Shown: positions 20,122 through 30,652, counted from the first letter of the stretch. The stretch: 64,000 bases of DNA from Yersinia proxima (GCF_902170785.1 NZ_CABHYG010000004.1:744001-808000), one strand, 5' to 3'. Program-made: numbers and translations. Notes: generated by a model from the sequence alone, not told the origin.

Positions 20122-20997
20122 CTAATGATTAACTGAAGGAATTACATTTCTAAGCCAACTGCCCCATCTGCGCTGATAAAACGCCTGGGTATGGGTCATC
20201 AGATAGTGACTGACTCCCCGCTCTTTCTCATTCACCACACAAAAATCGACCGGGCCATCATCAGGTGCATGGTCACTGGCCACATTACCGGCCTCTTGGA
20301 TCAGTTGGTCAATCTCATCAATAGAGCCATCTACTTCCAGCCCAATCAATAAGTTAGGTTTCTCATCCACACTCTTATCATGCATCAGCGCCAGAAATGC
20401 ACGCCGTACCGGTTTGCGCTGGCTGAACAGTTGAATCAAAGCATCAACCATTGCCGCCGGATACTCTTCCGGTTGGCCCAGCAGAATTTGACTCTCTTTA
20501 TCCACGACCATTTCCGCCGGTTGAGCTAAACCGCCGTTTTCCAATAACATCGCCACTTCTTGCGGCCAAAACTCTTTACCGTGTTCTGATTTCGGATTCA
20601 AAAACAGATGTGCGCCCTGTGTCATTTCAAATAACACTCGCACTGGCATCGCGATAAAAGGCTGATTATCAATGTCAATCGGTTGATCTTCGGCGATATC
20701 CAGCGCCTGCTGTAACACCTCGACCGAGGTAAAGAATGGAATGACCGATTCGCCATCCTGCTTTTCCCAATGCAGAATATTCACCCCATTGCCCGCAGTG
20801 AATGTCATTTCACCGTCTTCGCCGCGTTGCTCTGAATCGTCCACCAGCACTAAAACTGTCGCATCTAACAATGCACGGAAAAAGGCGGTGCGATAAATAG
20901 ACTCCGTCGCCGCCAGTTTTAGCAAGGATTCCAGGCTTTGGTCTTCATCGTGATGGTGATGATCGTGCTTATCATCAGGGGACTGCGGCACACTCAT
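20122..20997 (-). CDS. sseB: SseB family protein
   Basis: SseB is named from enhanced serine sensitivity when overexpressed in E. coli; its molecular role is unknown. The 291-residue product is acidic with a histidine/aspartate-rich N-terminus (DDKHDHHHHDEDQ, residues 8-20), longer than the E. coli protein (about 260). No signal peptide is apparent, so it should be cytoplasmic. It lies downstream of pepB, as in E. coli, with a dispersed repeat (21079-21158) between them. Confidence 0.9.
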   Translation of the reverse strand: MSVPQSPDDKHDHHHHDEDQSLESLLKLAATESIYRTAFFRALLDATVLVLVDDSEQRGEDGEMTFTAGNGVNILHWEKQDGESVIPFFTSVEVLQQALDIAEDQPIDIDNQPFIAMPVRVLFEMTQGAHLFLNPKSEHGKEFWPQEVAMLLENGGLAQPAEMVVDKESQILLGQPEEYPAAMVDALIQLFSQRKPVRRAFLALMHDKSVDEKPNLLIGLEVDGSIDEIDQLIQEAGNVASDHAPDDGPVDFCVVNEKERGVSHYLMTHTQAFYQRRWGSWLRNVIPSVNH

Positions 20998-21078
20998 GCT
21001 CTACTCCAGAAGTACATCAAACAGATCAAACCAAGGGACGCAAATGCGCCCCCATTGATAATTTACAAAGCTTGACGA

Positions 21079-21158
21079 AGGGGAAGCATGCCGTTTGGGT
21101 CGTAGCGGCGTGAGCCGCCGGAGTGCCCGTAGGTATGCTAGCCCCTGCTTCACCAAAC
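21079..21158 (-). repeat. ~80-bp dispersed element abutting the pepB stop
   Basis: This element matches 43999-44079 along most of its length, including GGGTCGTAGCGGCGTG, GCCGCCGGAG and CACCAAA, and contains the stem GCGGC-GTGA-GCCGC. In both copies the CACCAAA end touches the stop codon of a minus-strand gene (pepB here, glnB there), so both lie in the same orientation relative to the gene. Confidence 0.75.
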
Positions 21159-22454
21159 TTACTGTTTTTCTTTCGCCAACAATAGGTTAGCAATGGTACG
21201 AACACCCAAGCCTGTAGCACCGGCCGACCATTGCTCAACCGCACCTTTACGGTAAGTGGCAGAACAGTCAATGTGCAACCAGCCTTGCTGATACTCTTTC
21301 ACGAAATGCGACAAGAACGCAGCAGCGGTGCTGGCACCGGCACTGTAGGCTGCACCCGCGACATTATTCAATTCAGCAAAATTAGACGGTAACTGGCTGC
21401 GATGGAATTCTGCCAGCGGCAAACGCCAGAAAGGTTCGTGCTCACTTTTGGCACTGTTTAACAACTCTTGCGCCAGTTGATCATCAAAGCTAAACAGAGC
21501 ATGGTAATCATTACCCAAGGCAGTTTTCGCGGCGCCGGTTAAGGTAGCCGCATCAATAATCAGCGGAGCATTCTGTTCCGACGCATCAATCAGACCATCG
21601 GCTAATACCAAGCGCCCTTCTGCATCGGTATTCATGATTTCAACCGTCTTGCCATTACGATAGCGAATGATATCACCCAGTTTAAAGGCATTACCGCTCA
21701 CCATATTATCTGCGCAACACAAATACAGTTTCACACGCTCTTTCAAGCCACGAGCCGCGGCCAGTGCCAATGCACCGGTAACTGTCGCAGCACCACCCAT
21801 ATCCGATTTCATCGAATCCATAAAGGCGCTCTGTTTCAGGCTATAACCACCTGAATCAAAAGTAATACCTTTACCGACCAGGCACGCCATCACTGGCGCA
21901 TCGGGATTACCGGTTGGGTTATAGTCCAACGCCAACAACACCGGCGCGCGATCAGAACCACGACCAACAGTGTAAATCCCGGCATAACCCTGCTCACGCA
22001 GGTCTTCACCTTTGGTAATACGGTAACTAACAGCATCGCATGATACTGAACAGAGTAAATCAATCGCGTTTTTAGCCAGTTGCTCTGGCCCCAAATCTTC
22101 TGCCGGTGCATTAATAGTATCGCGCACCCAGTCAATAATTTTCAGCCGCTGTTCCAGCTCGGTTTTTTCGTTCTCTGGCAGTTCTGCCCACTCCACGCTG
22201 CGCTGGCCTTTTGGCCCACGGAACCCCTGCCAGAATGCCCAGCTTTGTTCCAAACCCCAGCCGTCCCCGGCCAATTTTACGTGTTTGATGCCCTGCCCGT
22301 CGATTTTACGGGCGGCACGTTGAATCGCACCTAATTTGCCATTACCGGTCAGATGAATCGTTATCCCCTCAGCATCGGTGCTGAGTAACGCTTTCTCACC
22401 CCAACGGGCGTCAGCGGGGTTATTTGATAGGGATACTTGCATTGTTTCTGTCAT
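21159..22454 (-). CDS. pepB: aminopeptidase B (M17)
   Basis: Leucyl-aminopeptidase-family metallo-exopeptidase acting on N-terminal residues in the cytoplasm, including Cys-Gly turnover. The 431-residue product contains [15 protein letters not shown] and the M17 signature [12 protein letters not shown], which supply the two-metal ligands. Length matches PepB (427 in E. coli) rather than PepA (503). It follows the isc operon genes in the same direction, an association also seen in E. coli, but an ERIC lies between pepB and iscX. Confidence 0.95.
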   Translation of the reverse strand: MTETMQVSLSNNPADARWGEKALLSTDAEGITIHLTGNGKLGAIQRAARKIDGQGIKHVKLAGDGWGLEQSWAFWQGFRGPKGQRSVEWAELPENEKTELEQRLKIIDWVRDTINAPAEDLGPEQLAKNAIDLLCSVSCDAVSYRITKGEDLREQGYAGIYTVGRGSDRAPVLLALDYNPTGNPDAPVMACLVGKGITFDSGGYSLKQSAFMDSMKSDMGGAATVTGALALAAARGLKERVKLYLCCADNMVSGNAFKLGDIIRYRNGKTVEIMNTDAEGRLVLADGLIDASEQNAPLIIDAATLTGAAKTALGNDYHALFSFDDQLAQELLNSAKSEHEPFWRLPLAEFHRSQLPSNFAELNNVAGAAYSAGASTAAAFLSHFVKEYQQGWLHIDCSATYRKGAVEQWSAGATGLGVRTIANLLLAKEKQ

Positions 22455-22619
22455 GACAACCTCTTCATTATTATTTTTTGCTGTTATTCAGCTAGTTATA
22501 CGTGGCCCTGTGTTAGCCACGGCGGATCAAAACGTTCTACTCGAAAAATACTGTCTGCTATACAGTAACAGCCAGCTATAAAGTAACAATAGAAAAAAGG
22601 GCCGCTCGTGCGACCCTAC

Positions 22620-22746
22620 CATACCCAATAGATTTCAAGATGCAGGAAGGCGGCAAACAAGTGAATCCCGATGAGCTTACCCAAGTAAGTGATTCGGGTG
22701 AACGAGAGCAGCCAACATACCTGCAGTTTGAAAGATGACGGGTATA
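22620..22746 (+). repeat. ERIC element 1 (127 bp)
   Basis: It carries the ERIC core (GTGAATCCCGATGAGCTTAC and AAGTAAGTGATTCGGGTGA) and palindromic ends (ATACCCAA ... GACGGGTATA). It lies between pepB and iscX. Confidence 0.92.
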
Positions 22747-22747
22747 T

Positions 22748-22948
22748 TTATTCAAACTCATCTAACCAGACCAGAAGGATCGCTTCCAGCACTTTTTCAT
22801 TTGATCCCTGCGGATCGTCATCGAAATCTTCTAAGTCGCAGATCCATTGGTGCATATCGGTGAAACGCACTGTTTTCGGATCAGTATCCGGAAACTGATC
22901 ATACAGCGCTTCGCCAATTTCGCGGGTATCTTGCCAGGTTAAGCTCAT
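22748..22948 (-). CDS. iscX: Fe-S assembly protein IscX
   Basis: Small acidic protein that binds IscS and iron and modulates cluster assembly. The 66-residue product ([18 protein letters not shown]...) has the family length and the conserved DLEDFDDDP segment. It is the last gene of the isc operon, 20 nt downstream of fdx, and its stop lies 1 nt from the ERIC end. Confidence 0.95.
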   Translation of the reverse strand: MSLTWQDTREIGEALYDQFPDTDPKTVRFTDMHQWICDLEDFDDDPQGSNEKVLEAILLVWLDEFE

Positions 22949-22968
22949 ATCAATGTTCCCACTTATGA

Positions 22969-23304
22969 TTAATGCTCTCGCGCATGGTTAATGGTATAAC
23001 GCGGGATCTCAACCACCAGATCTTCATCCGTCACTCTGGCCTGACAACTCAGGCGACTTTCTGGCTCCAGCCCCCAGGCTTTATCCAGCATGTCATCTTC
23101 CAGTTCACTGCTTTCTGGCAGAGAATCAAAACCTTCCCGCACCACACAGTGGCAAGTGGTACAGGCACAGGATTTCTCACAAGCATGTTCGATGTCGATT
23201 CCATTACGCAAGGCGACATCTAATATGGTTTCACCTTGAGTTGCTTCCAGTACTGCACCATCCGGGCAAAGGTCTTTATGGGGCAGAAATACTATTTTGG
23301 GCAT
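22969..23304 (-). CDS. fdx: [2Fe-2S] ferredoxin of the isc system
   Basis: Supplies electrons for Fe-S cluster synthesis on IscU. The 111-residue product has the adrenodoxin-type cluster ligands Cys42, Cys48, Cys51 ([11 protein letters not shown]) and Cys87 (RLSCQAR), identical positions to E. coli Fdx. It lies 2 nt after the hscA stop, so translation is likely coupled. Confidence 0.97.
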   Translation of the reverse strand: MPKIVFLPHKDLCPDGAVLEATQGETILDVALRNGIDIEHACEKSCACTTCHCVVREGFDSLPESSELEDDMLDKAWGLEPESRLSCQARVTDEDLVVEIPRYTINHAREH

Positions 23305-23306
23305 GA

Positions 23307-25157
23307 TTAAACCTCATCCACTGAATGGCCAGCCAAAGCACGGCGAATAGAAGCATCCATTCGGCGCGCGGCAAAATCTTGCGTTTGTGCATCTAACGCT
23401 TTTATCGCAGCTTCGATTGCGTGTGGGTCAGTGCCCTGCATCTGCTGCTGTAATGCCGCCATCGCCTGAGCGATAGCAGTACTTTCTTGCTCACTGAGTA
23501 ATGCTGCATCTTCTGCCAATGCGCCTTGTAAACTTTCCAGCACACGAGAGGCTTCGACTTGTTGTTCCGCCAGCTTACGCGCGCCGATATCACTTTGCGC
23601 ATTCGCCATTGAATCTTTAATCATATTGGCAATTTCATCATCGGATAGCCCATAGGAAGGCTTCACCTGAATCGATGCCTCCACGCTGGTGGATTTCTCC
23701 ATCGCCGTGACACTCAATAACCCATCCGCATCAACCTGGAAAGTCACACGAATATGTGCCCCTCCCGCTGGCAGCGGCGGCAGACCACGTAAGGCAAAAC
23801 GGGCCAGGGAACGACAATCCTGTACCAACTCACGTTCACCTTGTAGCACGTGGATAGTCATCGCACTCTGACCATCTTTAAAGGTGGTGAACTCTTGCGC
23901 GCGGGCGACCGGAATGGTGGTATTGCGTGGAATCACTTTTTCCACTAAACCACCCATGGTTTCCAGCCCTAATGACAGTGGGATAACATCCAGCAGCAAC
24001 ATATCACTGTCAGGTTTATTCCCCACCAGAATGTCTGCTTGGATCGCCGCGCCAATAGCGACTACTTTATCGGGATCAATTGAGGTCAGTGGCGTGCGAC
24101 CAAAGAATTGCCCCACCTGCTCACGCACTAGCGGTACACGGGTCGAACCGCCTACCATCACCACTTCCAACACTTCGTCAGCCGTCACGCCAGCATCTTT
24201 TAACGCACGGCGACAAGCCATTAATGTGCGCTTAACTAATGAAGCGATCAGCGATTCAAATTGCTCACGGGTGATTTGCCCTTGCCAACCAGCGACCGAG
24301 ACATCAGCAACCTCGGCATCACTCAAGGCAATTTTGGCTGCGATCGCCGCATCAAGTAATTGCCGCTGGACACCATGATCATCACGGGAATCAATACCGG
24401 CTTGCTCGCGCAGCCAATCAGCTAATAAGTGGTCGAAGTCATCCCCACCCAGCGCAGAATCACCGCCAGTTGCCAATACTTCAAACACACCACGGCTTAA
24501 ACGCAAGATAGAGATATCAAATGTTCCGCCGCCTAAGTCGTAAACAGCAATCACCCCTTCCTGGCCTGAATCCAGACCATAGGCGATAGCCGCTGCGGTC
24601 GGCTCATTAAGCAAACGCAACACATGCAACCCCGCTAAGCGGGCTGCATCTTTGGTTCCCTGACGCTGAGCGTCATCAAAGTAAGCCGGAACGGTAATCA
24701 CTACACCGTCGAGTTCACCTTCCAATGCGGCACGCGCCCGCTGTGCCAATGCTTTTAGGATATCCGCAGACACTTGCACCGGGTTAACTAACCCGCTGGC
24801 AGTCTGGATCATCGGCAAGCCATTTTCACTAGGCTGAAACTGGTAAGGCAGATTAGGGTAGCGCTGCACGATATCGGCCAAAGAACGGCCCATCATGCGT
24901 TTGACTGAACTAATAGTATTGACCGGATCCAATGCAGCTAAATCGCGCGCATTCCAGCCGACATCAATGTTATTTCGTTGATAGTGAACCACCGACGGTA
25001 AAAGATCCCGCAGCTGTTCATCTGCCAGAGTTTGCGCTTTACCGCTGCGCACAGTGGCTACTAATGAATTTGTGGTGCCTAAATCTATCCCTGCGGCCAA
25101 CCGACGTTGGTGTGGTGCCGCAGTTAAACCAGGCTCACTAATTTGTAATAAGGCCAT
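23307..25157 (-). CDS. hscA: Hsp70-type chaperone HscA
   Basis: Specialised Hsp70 that, with HscB, drives cluster transfer from IscU by binding its LPPVK motif. The 616-residue product has the ATPase signatures [23 protein letters not shown] and [16 protein letters not shown], then a substrate-binding domain (about 390-505) and helical lid. Length matches E. coli (616). It is followed by fdx with a 2-nt gap; an ERIC sits upstream between it and hscB. Confidence 0.97.
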   Translation of the reverse strand: MALLQISEPGLTAAPHQRRLAAGIDLGTTNSLVATVRSGKAQTLADEQLRDLLPSVVHYQRNNIDVGWNARDLAALDPVNTISSVKRMMGRSLADIVQRYPNLPYQFQPSENGLPMIQTASGLVNPVQVSADILKALAQRARAALEGELDGVVITVPAYFDDAQRQGTKDAARLAGLHVLRLLNEPTAAAIAYGLDSGQEGVIAVYDLGGGTFDISILRLSRGVFEVLATGGDSALGGDDFDHLLADWLREQAGIDSRDDHGVQRQLLDAAIAAKIALSDAEVADVSVAGWQGQITREQFESLIASLVKRTLMACRRALKDAGVTADEVLEVVMVGGSTRVPLVREQVGQFFGRTPLTSIDPDKVVAIGAAIQADILVGNKPDSDMLLLDVIPLSLGLETMGGLVEKVIPRNTTIPVARAQEFTTFKDGQSAMTIHVLQGERELVQDCRSLARFALRGLPPLPAGGAHIRVTFQVDADGLLSVTAMEKSTSVEASIQVKPSYGLSDDEIANMIKDSMANAQSDIGARKLAEQQVEASRVLESLQGALAEDAALLSEQESTAIAQAMAALQQQMQGTDPHAIEAAIKALDAQTQDFAARRMDASIRRALAGHSVDEV

Positions 25158-25174
25158 GTTGAGCTTCCATCAAT

Positions 25175-25304
25175 CTATACTCGTCATACTTCAAGCTGCA
25201 TATGCGTTGGCTGCCCTTGCTTACCCTAGTCACTTAGTTATCTAAGCTCCCAGGGACTCACTCGGTTGCCGCCTTCCTGCAACTCGAATTATTTAGAGCA
25301 TATA
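25175..25304 (-). repeat. ERIC element 2 (inside isc operon, hscB-hscA gap)
   Basis: A full-length ERIC in opposite orientation to element 1, with ends TATACTCGTCATACTTCAAG and CGAATTATTTAGAGCATATA. It lies between hscB and hscA, so it must be carried on the polycistronic mRNA. Confidence 0.92.
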
Positions 25305-25412
25305 AAAACGTTAGTGACGCACCCTAATAAGAAGTAGCTGGGCATTGCAGTCATCAATAAATTGATCTTTATTTATTTTTATCAATTAGATACAACTTTT
25401 CACTTCACTAAA

Positions 25413-25940
25413 CTATCGAGATAAATCATCAAACAGCCGCTCTTCGAGCTGTTCAACCTGTTGCTGTAATTTATCCAGAAAACGTAATTTTCGAACCGTA
25501 TCAGCGGCTTGTTCCCACTGTTGCTGATCCAATTGCTCAACCATCAGTTGGCTGCGCGTTTTTGTCATCAAAGCCAGGCGGTTATTGAATGCAGCGAGTT
25601 GTATTTCAGCATCCGGGCTGCGTTCGATAGCATCAAGCTCTTCCCGCAACTCTAATTGTTCCATCAGAAAAGCGGTATCACGCAGTGTATGTTGTTCATT
25701 GCCTAAATCAAAACCCTGCAAAGATAGCATATACTCAGCCCGTTTTAACGGATGCTTGAGAGTTTGGTAGGCGTCATTGATGGTCGCGGCTTGCTGTAAT
25801 GAGGCCAAACGCTCGCGTTCAGGCTGATTGGCAAAACGGTCAGGATGGAATTGGCGCTGCAATTCCTGATAGCGGGTCGTGAGTCGGCTACCATCAATCA
25901 GGTACTGAGGCGGCAGCCCAAATAGTGTGAAGTAATCCAT
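25413..25940 (-). CDS. hscB: J-domain co-chaperone HscB
   Basis: Type III J-protein that delivers IscU to HscA and stimulates its ATPase. The 175-residue product has an N-terminal J domain with HPD at 32-34 ([12 protein letters not shown]) and a C-terminal three-helix IscU-binding domain (about 90-175). Length is near E. coli (171). It lies between iscA (107 nt upstream) and hscA. The hscB-hscA gap is about 255 nt, enlarged by an ERIC. Confidence 0.96.
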   Translation of the reverse strand: MDYFTLFGLPPQYLIDGSRLTTRYQELQRQFHPDRFANQPERERLASLQQAATINDAYQTLKHPLKRAEYMLSLQGFDLGNEQHTLRDTAFLMEQLELREELDAIERSPDAEIQLAAFNNRLALMTKTRSQLMVEQLDQQQWEQAADTVRKLRFLDKLQQQVEQLEERLFDDLSR

Positions 25941-26047
25941 AGCATGCTCAAGAATATGTGATGGCTTAGCTGAAAGTTATACAGCCCTCTTATAACGTAT
26001 GAGAGCTGTATGAAGCACAAGTGCCTGAGGTAGGGACAAAACAGGGA

Positions 26048-26371
26048 TCAAACGTTAAAACTTTCGCCACATCCGCACTCACTGGAGACGTTCGGATTGT
26101 TGAACTTAAAGCCTTCGTTCAGACCTTCTTTGACGAAATCCAATTCGGTGCCGTCAAGATAGACCATGCTTTTGCCGTCGATGATCACTTTCACGCCTTT
26201 GTCTTCAAAAACGATGTCGTCATCGTTCATTTCATCAACAAATTCCAGGATATACGCCATACCGGAGCAGCCCGACGTCCGAACGCCTAAGCGCAGACCC
26301 AAACCCTTACCACGGTTATTTAAAAAGGCGCTGACCCGCTGTGCAGCACTGTCGCTGATTGATATCGACAT
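26048..26371 (-). CDS. iscA: A-type Fe-S carrier IscA
   Basis: Carries Fe-S clusters, or iron, to target apoproteins. The 107-residue product has the three invariant cysteines Cys35 (TSGCSGM), Cys99 and Cys101 (SECGCGES). Length matches E. coli IscA (107). It lies 103 nt after iscU, a gap taken up mostly by a shortened ERIC. Confidence 0.97.
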   Translation of the reverse strand: MSISISDSAAQRVSAFLNNRGKGLGLRLGVRTSGCSGMAYILEFVDEMNDDDIVFEDKGVKVIIDGKSMVYLDGTELDFVKEGLNEGFKFNNPNVSSECGCGESFNV

Positions 26372-26396
26372 AGACCTTCCTCAACTCTGATAACTT

Positions 26397-26464
26397 ATAC
26401 CCGTCATACTTCAAGCTACAAGTGCGCTAACCGCCTTCCTGTAACTCGAATTATTTAGGGTATC
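26397..26464 (-). repeat. internally deleted ERIC element 3 (~68 bp)
   Basis: It retains both ERIC ends (TATACCCGTCATACTTCAAG and CGCCTTCCTGTAACTCGAAT) but lacks the central AAGTAAGTGATTCGGG core. It lies between iscU and iscA inside the operon. Confidence 0.85.
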
Positions 26465-26474
26465 TATATTACAA

Positions 26475-26861
26475 CTACTTGGCAGTATGTTTGCTTTTGT
26501 AGTCGGCGATAGCTGCTTTAATGGCATCTTCTGCCAAAATCGAGCAGTGGATTTTGACTGGCGGTAACTCCAGTTCTTCCGCGATCTGTGTATTTTTGAT
26601 CGCTTCAGCCTGATCGAGAGACTTGCCTTTCATCCATTCAGTTACCAGAGAACTGGAAGCAATGGCAGAACCGCAGCCATAAGTCTTGAAACGTGCATCT
26701 TCGATAATGCCGGCTTCGTTAACTTTGATCTGCAATTTCATAACATCACCACAAGCGGGTGCGCCAACCATGCCGCTACCAATGGTAGGGTCTGCATTAT
26801 CGAATGACCCAACGTTGCGTGGGTTTTCGTAGTGATCGATTACTTTTTCGCTGTAAGCCAT
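26475..26861 (-). CDS. iscU: Fe-S cluster scaffold IscU
   Basis: Scaffold on which IscS sulfur and iron are assembled into [2Fe-2S] clusters. The 128-residue product has ligands Cys37 and Asp39 (APACGDV), Cys63 (YGCGSA) and Cys106 (IHCSILAED), and the HscA-recognition motif LPPVK at 99-103. Length matches E. coli. It follows iscS by 30 nt. Confidence 0.98.
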   Translation of the reverse strand: MAYSEKVIDHYENPRNVGSFDNADPTIGSGMVGAPACGDVMKLQIKVNEAGIIEDARFKTYGCGSAIASSSLVTEWMKGKSLDQAEAIKNTQIAEELELPPVKIHCSILAEDAIKAAIADYKSKHTAK

Positions 26862-26891
26862 GTGATTACTCCTGAGTCTTAAAGTCTGGAA

Positions 26892-28121
26892 TTAATGGTG
26901 AGACCATTCAATGCTGCTGATATCCACGCCCTGCTTGAACATCTCCCATAGCGGAGACAAATCACGCAAGCGGCCAATGGATTTACGTACCAGCGCAATG
27001 GCGTAGTCGATCTCTTCTTCAGTGGTGAAACGCCCCAGAGAGAAACGGATTGAACTGTGAGCCAATTCGTCGTTCATCCCCAACGCGCGCAACACATAAG
27101 AAGGTTCCAGACTCGCGGAAGTACAGGCTGAACCCGATGAAACTGCCAGATCTTTCAATGCCATGATAAGCGATTCACCTTCAACATAGTTGAAGCTGAC
27201 ATTAAGAATGCCAGGTGCGCCATTCTCTAAATCGCCATTCAGGTAAACTTCTTCGATATCTTTGATACCGTTCCACAAGCGCAGGCGCAGTGAACGCAGA
27301 CGGGCAGCTTCGCTTTCCATCTCTTCTTTGGCTATACGATAGGCTTCGCCCATACCCGCAATCTGATGTACTGGCAAAGTACCCGAACGCATACCACGCT
27401 CATGACCGCCGCCGTGCTGCTGGGCTTCGATACGAATACGCGGTTTACGGCGAACAAATAGCGCACCAATGCCCATCGGGCCATAAACTTTATGGGCAGA
27501 GAAGGACATCAAATCGACTTTCAGTTTGCTCAGATCAATCGGTAATTTACCGACGCTTTGCGTAGCATCAACGTGGAAAATGATCCCGCGACTGCGGCAC
27601 ATTTCGCCGATTTCCGCGATATCTTGCACCACACCGATTTCATTATTCACATGCATGATAGAAACCAAGATAGTGTCTTCACGCATCGCAGCTTCAAGCT
27701 GTTTCAGGTCGATAATACCGTTAGACTGCGGTGCCAAATAAGTCACTTCGAAGCCTTCACGCTCCAACTGGCGACAAGTATCCAACACAGCTTTATGTTC
27801 GGTCTTACAGGTGATGATGTGCTTGCCTTTCTTCTGATAGAAGTTAGCGGCACCTTTAAGCGCGAGGTTATCAGACTCGGTTGCACCGGAGGTGAAGACT
27901 ATCTCGCGAGGGTCAGCACCTACCAATGCAGCAATATCATTACGTGCAATATCAACAGCTTCTTCTGCTTGCCAGCCGAACTTATGAGAACGAGAGGCAG
28001 GGTTACCAAAAATGCCGTCCAGAGTCAGATACTGCATCATTTTTTCAGCGACACGAGGATCTACCGGGGTCGTTGCTGCATAGTCCAGATAGATCGGTGT
28101 CTTTATTTTTGATTCGGTCAT
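26892..28121 (-). CDS. iscS: cysteine desulfurase IscS
   Basis: PLP enzyme that removes sulfur from cysteine as an enzyme persulfide for Fe-S clusters, thiamine and tRNA thiolation. The 409-residue product carries the PLP lysine in [12 protein letters not shown] (about Lys211) and the persulfide cysteine in [14 protein letters not shown] (about Cys333). It is five residues longer at the N-terminus than E. coli IscS and begins [19 protein letters not shown], where E. coli has a Ser in place of the first Ala. GGAG lies 13 nt upstream. It is the second gene of the isc operon. Confidence 0.97.
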   Translation of the reverse strand: MTESKIKTPIYLDYAATTPVDPRVAEKMMQYLTLDGIFGNPASRSHKFGWQAEEAVDIARNDIAALVGADPREIVFTSGATESDNLALKGAANFYQKKGKHIITCKTEHKAVLDTCRQLEREGFEVTYLAPQSNGIIDLKQLEAAMREDTILVSIMHVNNEIGVVQDIAEIGEMCRSRGIIFHVDATQSVGKLPIDLSKLKVDLMSFSAHKVYGPMGIGALFVRRKPRIRIEAQQHGGGHERGMRSGTLPVHQIAGMGEAYRIAKEEMESEAARLRSLRLRLWNGIKDIEEVYLNGDLENGAPGILNVSFNYVEGESLIMALKDLAVSSGSACTSASLEPSYVLRALGMNDELAHSSIRFSLGRFTTEEEIDYAIALVRKSIGRLRDLSPLWEMFKQGVDISSIEWSHH

Positions 28122-28174
28122 TGCTCTTATGCTCCGTACATCACTTCCAAAACGTAAAATTCCGCAGACTCTGC

Positions 28175-28669
28175 TTATGCGCGCAGATTGACGTTGATCG
28201 TCTCTTGCGGTCGGCCATTAGCCGTACGGCGCGTATCGTTATTCTGACGATCCGCAACCTCAAGAATATCTTGGTTATTCACCAGTTCTGCCAATGTGAT
28301 GTTATTGAGGAAGCTGCTGATGCGCTCACTCAAATCACGCCACAAGGTATGAGTCAGGCAACGATCGCCACCCTGACAACCTTCTTTTCCCTGGCAACGG
28401 GTCGCATCGACAGATTCGTCAACGGCGGTGATAACAGCACCGACCGCGATTGCGGATGCATCTTTACCCAGCAGGTAACCGCCACCTGGACCACGAACGC
28501 TGGCCACTAAGCCATTTTTGCGTAACCGTGAAAAAAGCTGTTCCAGATAGGATAATGAGATCCCCTGACGTTCAGAAATATCTGCCAGAGGAACTGGCCC
28601 GTCCTGGGAATGTAATGCCACATCAAGCATGGCGGTCACGGCATAACGGCCTTTGGAAGTCAGTCTCAT
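28175..28669 (-). CDS. iscR: Fe-S cluster-sensing regulator IscR
   Basis: Rrf2-family regulator whose [2Fe-2S] form represses the isc operon. From ATG 28669 the product is 164 residues ([14 protein letters not shown]...), matching the family. The frame runs up to 28732, but the extra 21 residues are not family-like and would cover the promoter. An N-terminal winged helix (recognition segment [18 protein letters not shown]) precedes the cluster ligands Cys92, Cys98, Cys104 and His107. It heads the operon and has two predicted self-binding sites upstream. Confidence 0.97.
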   Translation of the reverse strand: MRLTSKGRYAVTAMLDVALHSQDGPVPLADISERQGISLSYLEQLFSRLRKNGLVASVRGPGGGYLLGKDASAIAVGAVITAVDESVDATRCQGKEGCQGGDRCLTHTLWRDLSERISSFLNNITLAELVNNQDILEVADRQNNDTRRTANGRPQETINVNLRA

Positions 28670-28703
28670 AGCTAAAATTACCTGTTGGTGAAAACAAGCC
28701 AGA

Positions 28704-28732
28704 ATTCTGACATTCTTGAGTGTTTTAGTCAA
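28704..28732 (-). promoter_or_regulatory. predicted isc operon promoter
   Basis: Minus-strand -35 TTGACT (28727-28732), 17-bp spacer and -10 CAGAAT (28704-28709). The -35 lies inside the proximal IscR box, as expected for repression. Confidence 0.7.
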
Positions 28733-28736
28733 CTAT
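28712..28736 (-). promoter_or_regulatory. IscR type 1 binding site, proximal
   Basis: A 25-nt match to the type 1 consensus, reading ATAGTTGACT at its left end and CTCAAGAAT at its right; I count about 23 of 25 agreeing positions. It overlaps the predicted -35. Confidence 0.8.
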
Positions 28737-28761
28737 TTAACCTAGTAAATCACTCAAGTAT
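28737..28761 (-). promoter_or_regulatory. IscR type 1 binding site, distal
   Basis: A second 25-nt type 1-like site (ATACTTGAGTGATTTA then CTAGGTTAA), about 20 of 25 positions. It abuts the proximal site with no spacer. Confidence 0.65.
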
Positions 28762-28825
28762 TATTTAACTATTCCATTTCTAATAATTTGGGTTAGTTTT
28801 CATAATAACCAATTGATATAAAGCA

Positions 28826-29599
28826 TTAATTTTTACCGTTATGCTCGCTGCCATCTGCCCCACGTTGTGGATATTTATCTTGTTTCTCAATAGATGTCAG
28901 CATCCCACGCAGGATATTCAGCTCTTGAGCTTCCGGGCGCGCACGGGTAAACAGACGGCGCAATTTACTCATAATCTGCCCCGGATGAGCCTGACGAATA
29001 AAGCCGGTATGAGATAAAACCTGCTCCAAATGTAGATAGAAACGCTCCAGATCATCCACTAATGGATAAGGAGCTTCCTCTTCTTCTACTATTGGTGCGG
29101 CAGCCTGCTGGCGATCGAGGAAGGCCACTCGCACTTCATACGCTAAAATTTGCACCGCCATAGCCAGATTCAGCGAACTGTATTCCGGGTTTGCCGGGAT
29201 TGCGACATGATAATGGCACTTTTGCAGCTCATCATTCGTTAGCCCCACCCGTTCACGGCCAAACACCAGAGCAACCGGCGCATGTTCCGCTTCGCGTGCG
29301 CTGCGAACACCACATTCACGCGGTTCTAGCATTGGCCAGGGCAAGGTGCGAGAACGTGCACTAGTACCCACCACCAGGCTACATCCCGCCAATGCTTCAT
29401 CCAAGGTATCAACGATGGTGGCATTGCCGATCACATCGCTGGCACCGGCGGATAGTGCAATGGCCTGAGAATCCGGTTTGACTAAAGGATTGACCAGATA
29501 CAAATTGGTTAATCCCATTGTTTTCATGGCTCTGGCTGTCGAGCCCATATTGCCGGTGTGTGAGGTCTCAACCAAAACGATACGAATATTGTGTAACAT
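28826..29599 (-). CDS. trmJ: tRNA (cytidine/uridine 32-2'-O)-methyltransferase TrmJ
   Basis: SPOUT-class enzyme that methylates the ribose at position 32 of several tRNAs. The 257-residue product has the N-terminal [23 protein letters not shown] and the knot motifs [15 protein letters not shown] and [14 protein letters not shown] typical of SpoU/TrmH folds, plus a C-terminal helical extension. It lies upstream of iscR on the same strand, separated by about 90-160 nt that hold the iscR promoter, and is divergent from suhB with an ERIC between. Confidence 0.95.
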   Translation of the reverse strand: MLHNIRIVLVETSHTGNMGSTARAMKTMGLTNLYLVNPLVKPDSQAIALSAGASDVIGNATIVDTLDEALAGCSLVVGTSARSRTLPWPMLEPRECGVRSAREAEHAPVALVFGRERVGLTNDELQKCHYHVAIPANPEYSSLNLAMAVQILAYEVRVAFLDRQQAAAPIVEEEEAPYPLVDDLERFYLHLEQVLSHTGFIRQAHPGQIMSKLRRLFTRARPEAQELNILRGMLTSIEKQDKYPQRGADGSEHNGKN

Positions 29600-29645
29600 A
29601 CAAACTCTGAGGATAACGGGGAATCGGCATATCTTAACACAGACA

Positions 29646-29772
29646 TATACCCAAGCTACTTCGAGTTGCAGGTAGGCGGCAACCGAGTGGGGCCCAGGGA
29701 GCTTAGATAACTAAGTGACCAGGGCAAATAAGAGCAGCCAACACCCCTGCATCTTGAAGGGTGACGGGTATA
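29646..29772 (+). repeat. ERIC element 4
   Basis: A full-length ERIC (TATACCCAAGCTACTTCGAG ... GTGACGGGTATAG) in the same orientation as element 1, lying in the trmJ-suhB divergent region where both promoters must be. Confidence 0.9.
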
Positions 29773-29842
29773 GGCATTTATCCGAACCCCTGCTATACTA
29801 TGCGCCGTTTCTCGTTCTTTAACATCCTAGTGGAAGATACCC

Positions 29843-30649
29843 ATGCATCCAATGCTGACTATCGCCATACGCGCTGCGCGTAAGGCCGGTAACCTGATTG
29901 CCAAACATTATGAAACGCCTGACTCCGTAGAAGCGAGCCAAAAAGGCAGCAACGATTTTGTTACCAACGTTGACCGCGATGCCGAGTCTATGATTGTTGA
30001 CGTTATCCGTAAATCTTACCCAAAACACACCATTATTGGTGAAGAATGCGGTGAGTTGGTCGGCGAAGATTATGATGTGCAATGGGTTATTGATCCACTG
30101 GATGGCACTACCAACTTCATTAAACGTCTTCCTCATTTCGCTGTTTCTATCGCCGTACGCATCAAAGGCCGTACCGAAGTTGCCGTAGTTTATGACCCAA
30201 TGCGTAACGAACTGTTTACAGCTACTCGTGGTCAAGGCGCTCAATTAAATGGTTATCGCCTGCGTGGCACCAATGCCAAAGATTTAGACGGCACCATTCT
30301 GGCAACTGGCTTCCCATTCAAAGTTAAACAACATGCTCCGGCGTATATCCGTATTGTTGGCAAACTGTTTGAACAGTGCGCAGATTTTCGTCGCACCGGT
30401 TCTGCGGCACTGGATTTGGCCTATGTTGCCGCCGGCCGTGTTGACGGTTTCTTTGAAATTGGCCTGAAGCCGTGGGATTTTGCTGGCGGCGAGCTGTTAG
30501 TTCGTGAGTCAGGTGGTGTGGTAACTGACTTTGCCGGTGGTCATAATCACTTCAGCTCTGGCAATATCGTGGCCGGTAACCCGCGCGTTGTAAAAGGTAT
30601 TCTTCAGTCTATAGTTCAGGCCGAAGTGAGTGATGCCTTAAAACGTTAA
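29843..30649 (+). CDS. suhB: inositol-1-monophosphatase / rRNA-maturation factor SuhB
   Basis: Mg-dependent inositol monophosphatase-fold protein; in E. coli it also binds RNA polymerase and supports rRNA transcription antitermination and ribosome maturation. The 268-residue product has the IMPase metal motif WVIDPLDGTTNF and the C-terminal motif KPWDFAGGELLVRESGG. Length matches E. coli (267). It is followed by an ERIC and a strong terminator. Confidence 0.97.
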   Translation: MHPMLTIAIRAARKAGNLIAKHYETPDSVEASQKGSNDFVTNVDRDAESMIVDVIRKSYPKHTIIGEECGELVGEDYDVQWVIDPLDGTTNFIKRLPHFAVSIAVRIKGRTEVAVVYDPMRNELFTATRGQGAQLNGYRLRGTNAKDLDGTILATGFPFKVKQHAPAYIRIVGKLFEQCADFRRTGSAALDLAYVAAGRVDGFFEIGLKPWDFAGGELLVRESGGVVTDFAGGHNHFSSGNIVAGNPRVVKGILQSIVQAEVSDALKR

Positions 30650-30652
30650 TTC

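Noticed and set aside
22620-22746. ERIC elements as insertion sequences
   Set aside because: They match ERIC and are about 127 bp with no transposase; they are not autonomous mobile genes.
22576-22761. Minus-strand open frame of 61 codons
   Set aside because: It is formed almost wholly by ERIC element 1 sequence and so is a by-product of the repeat.
28670-28732. Longer iscR N-terminus starting at 28732
   Set aside because: The 21 added residues are not family-like and would be read through the promoter and IscR boxes; ATG 28669 gives the standard [11 protein letters not shown] start.
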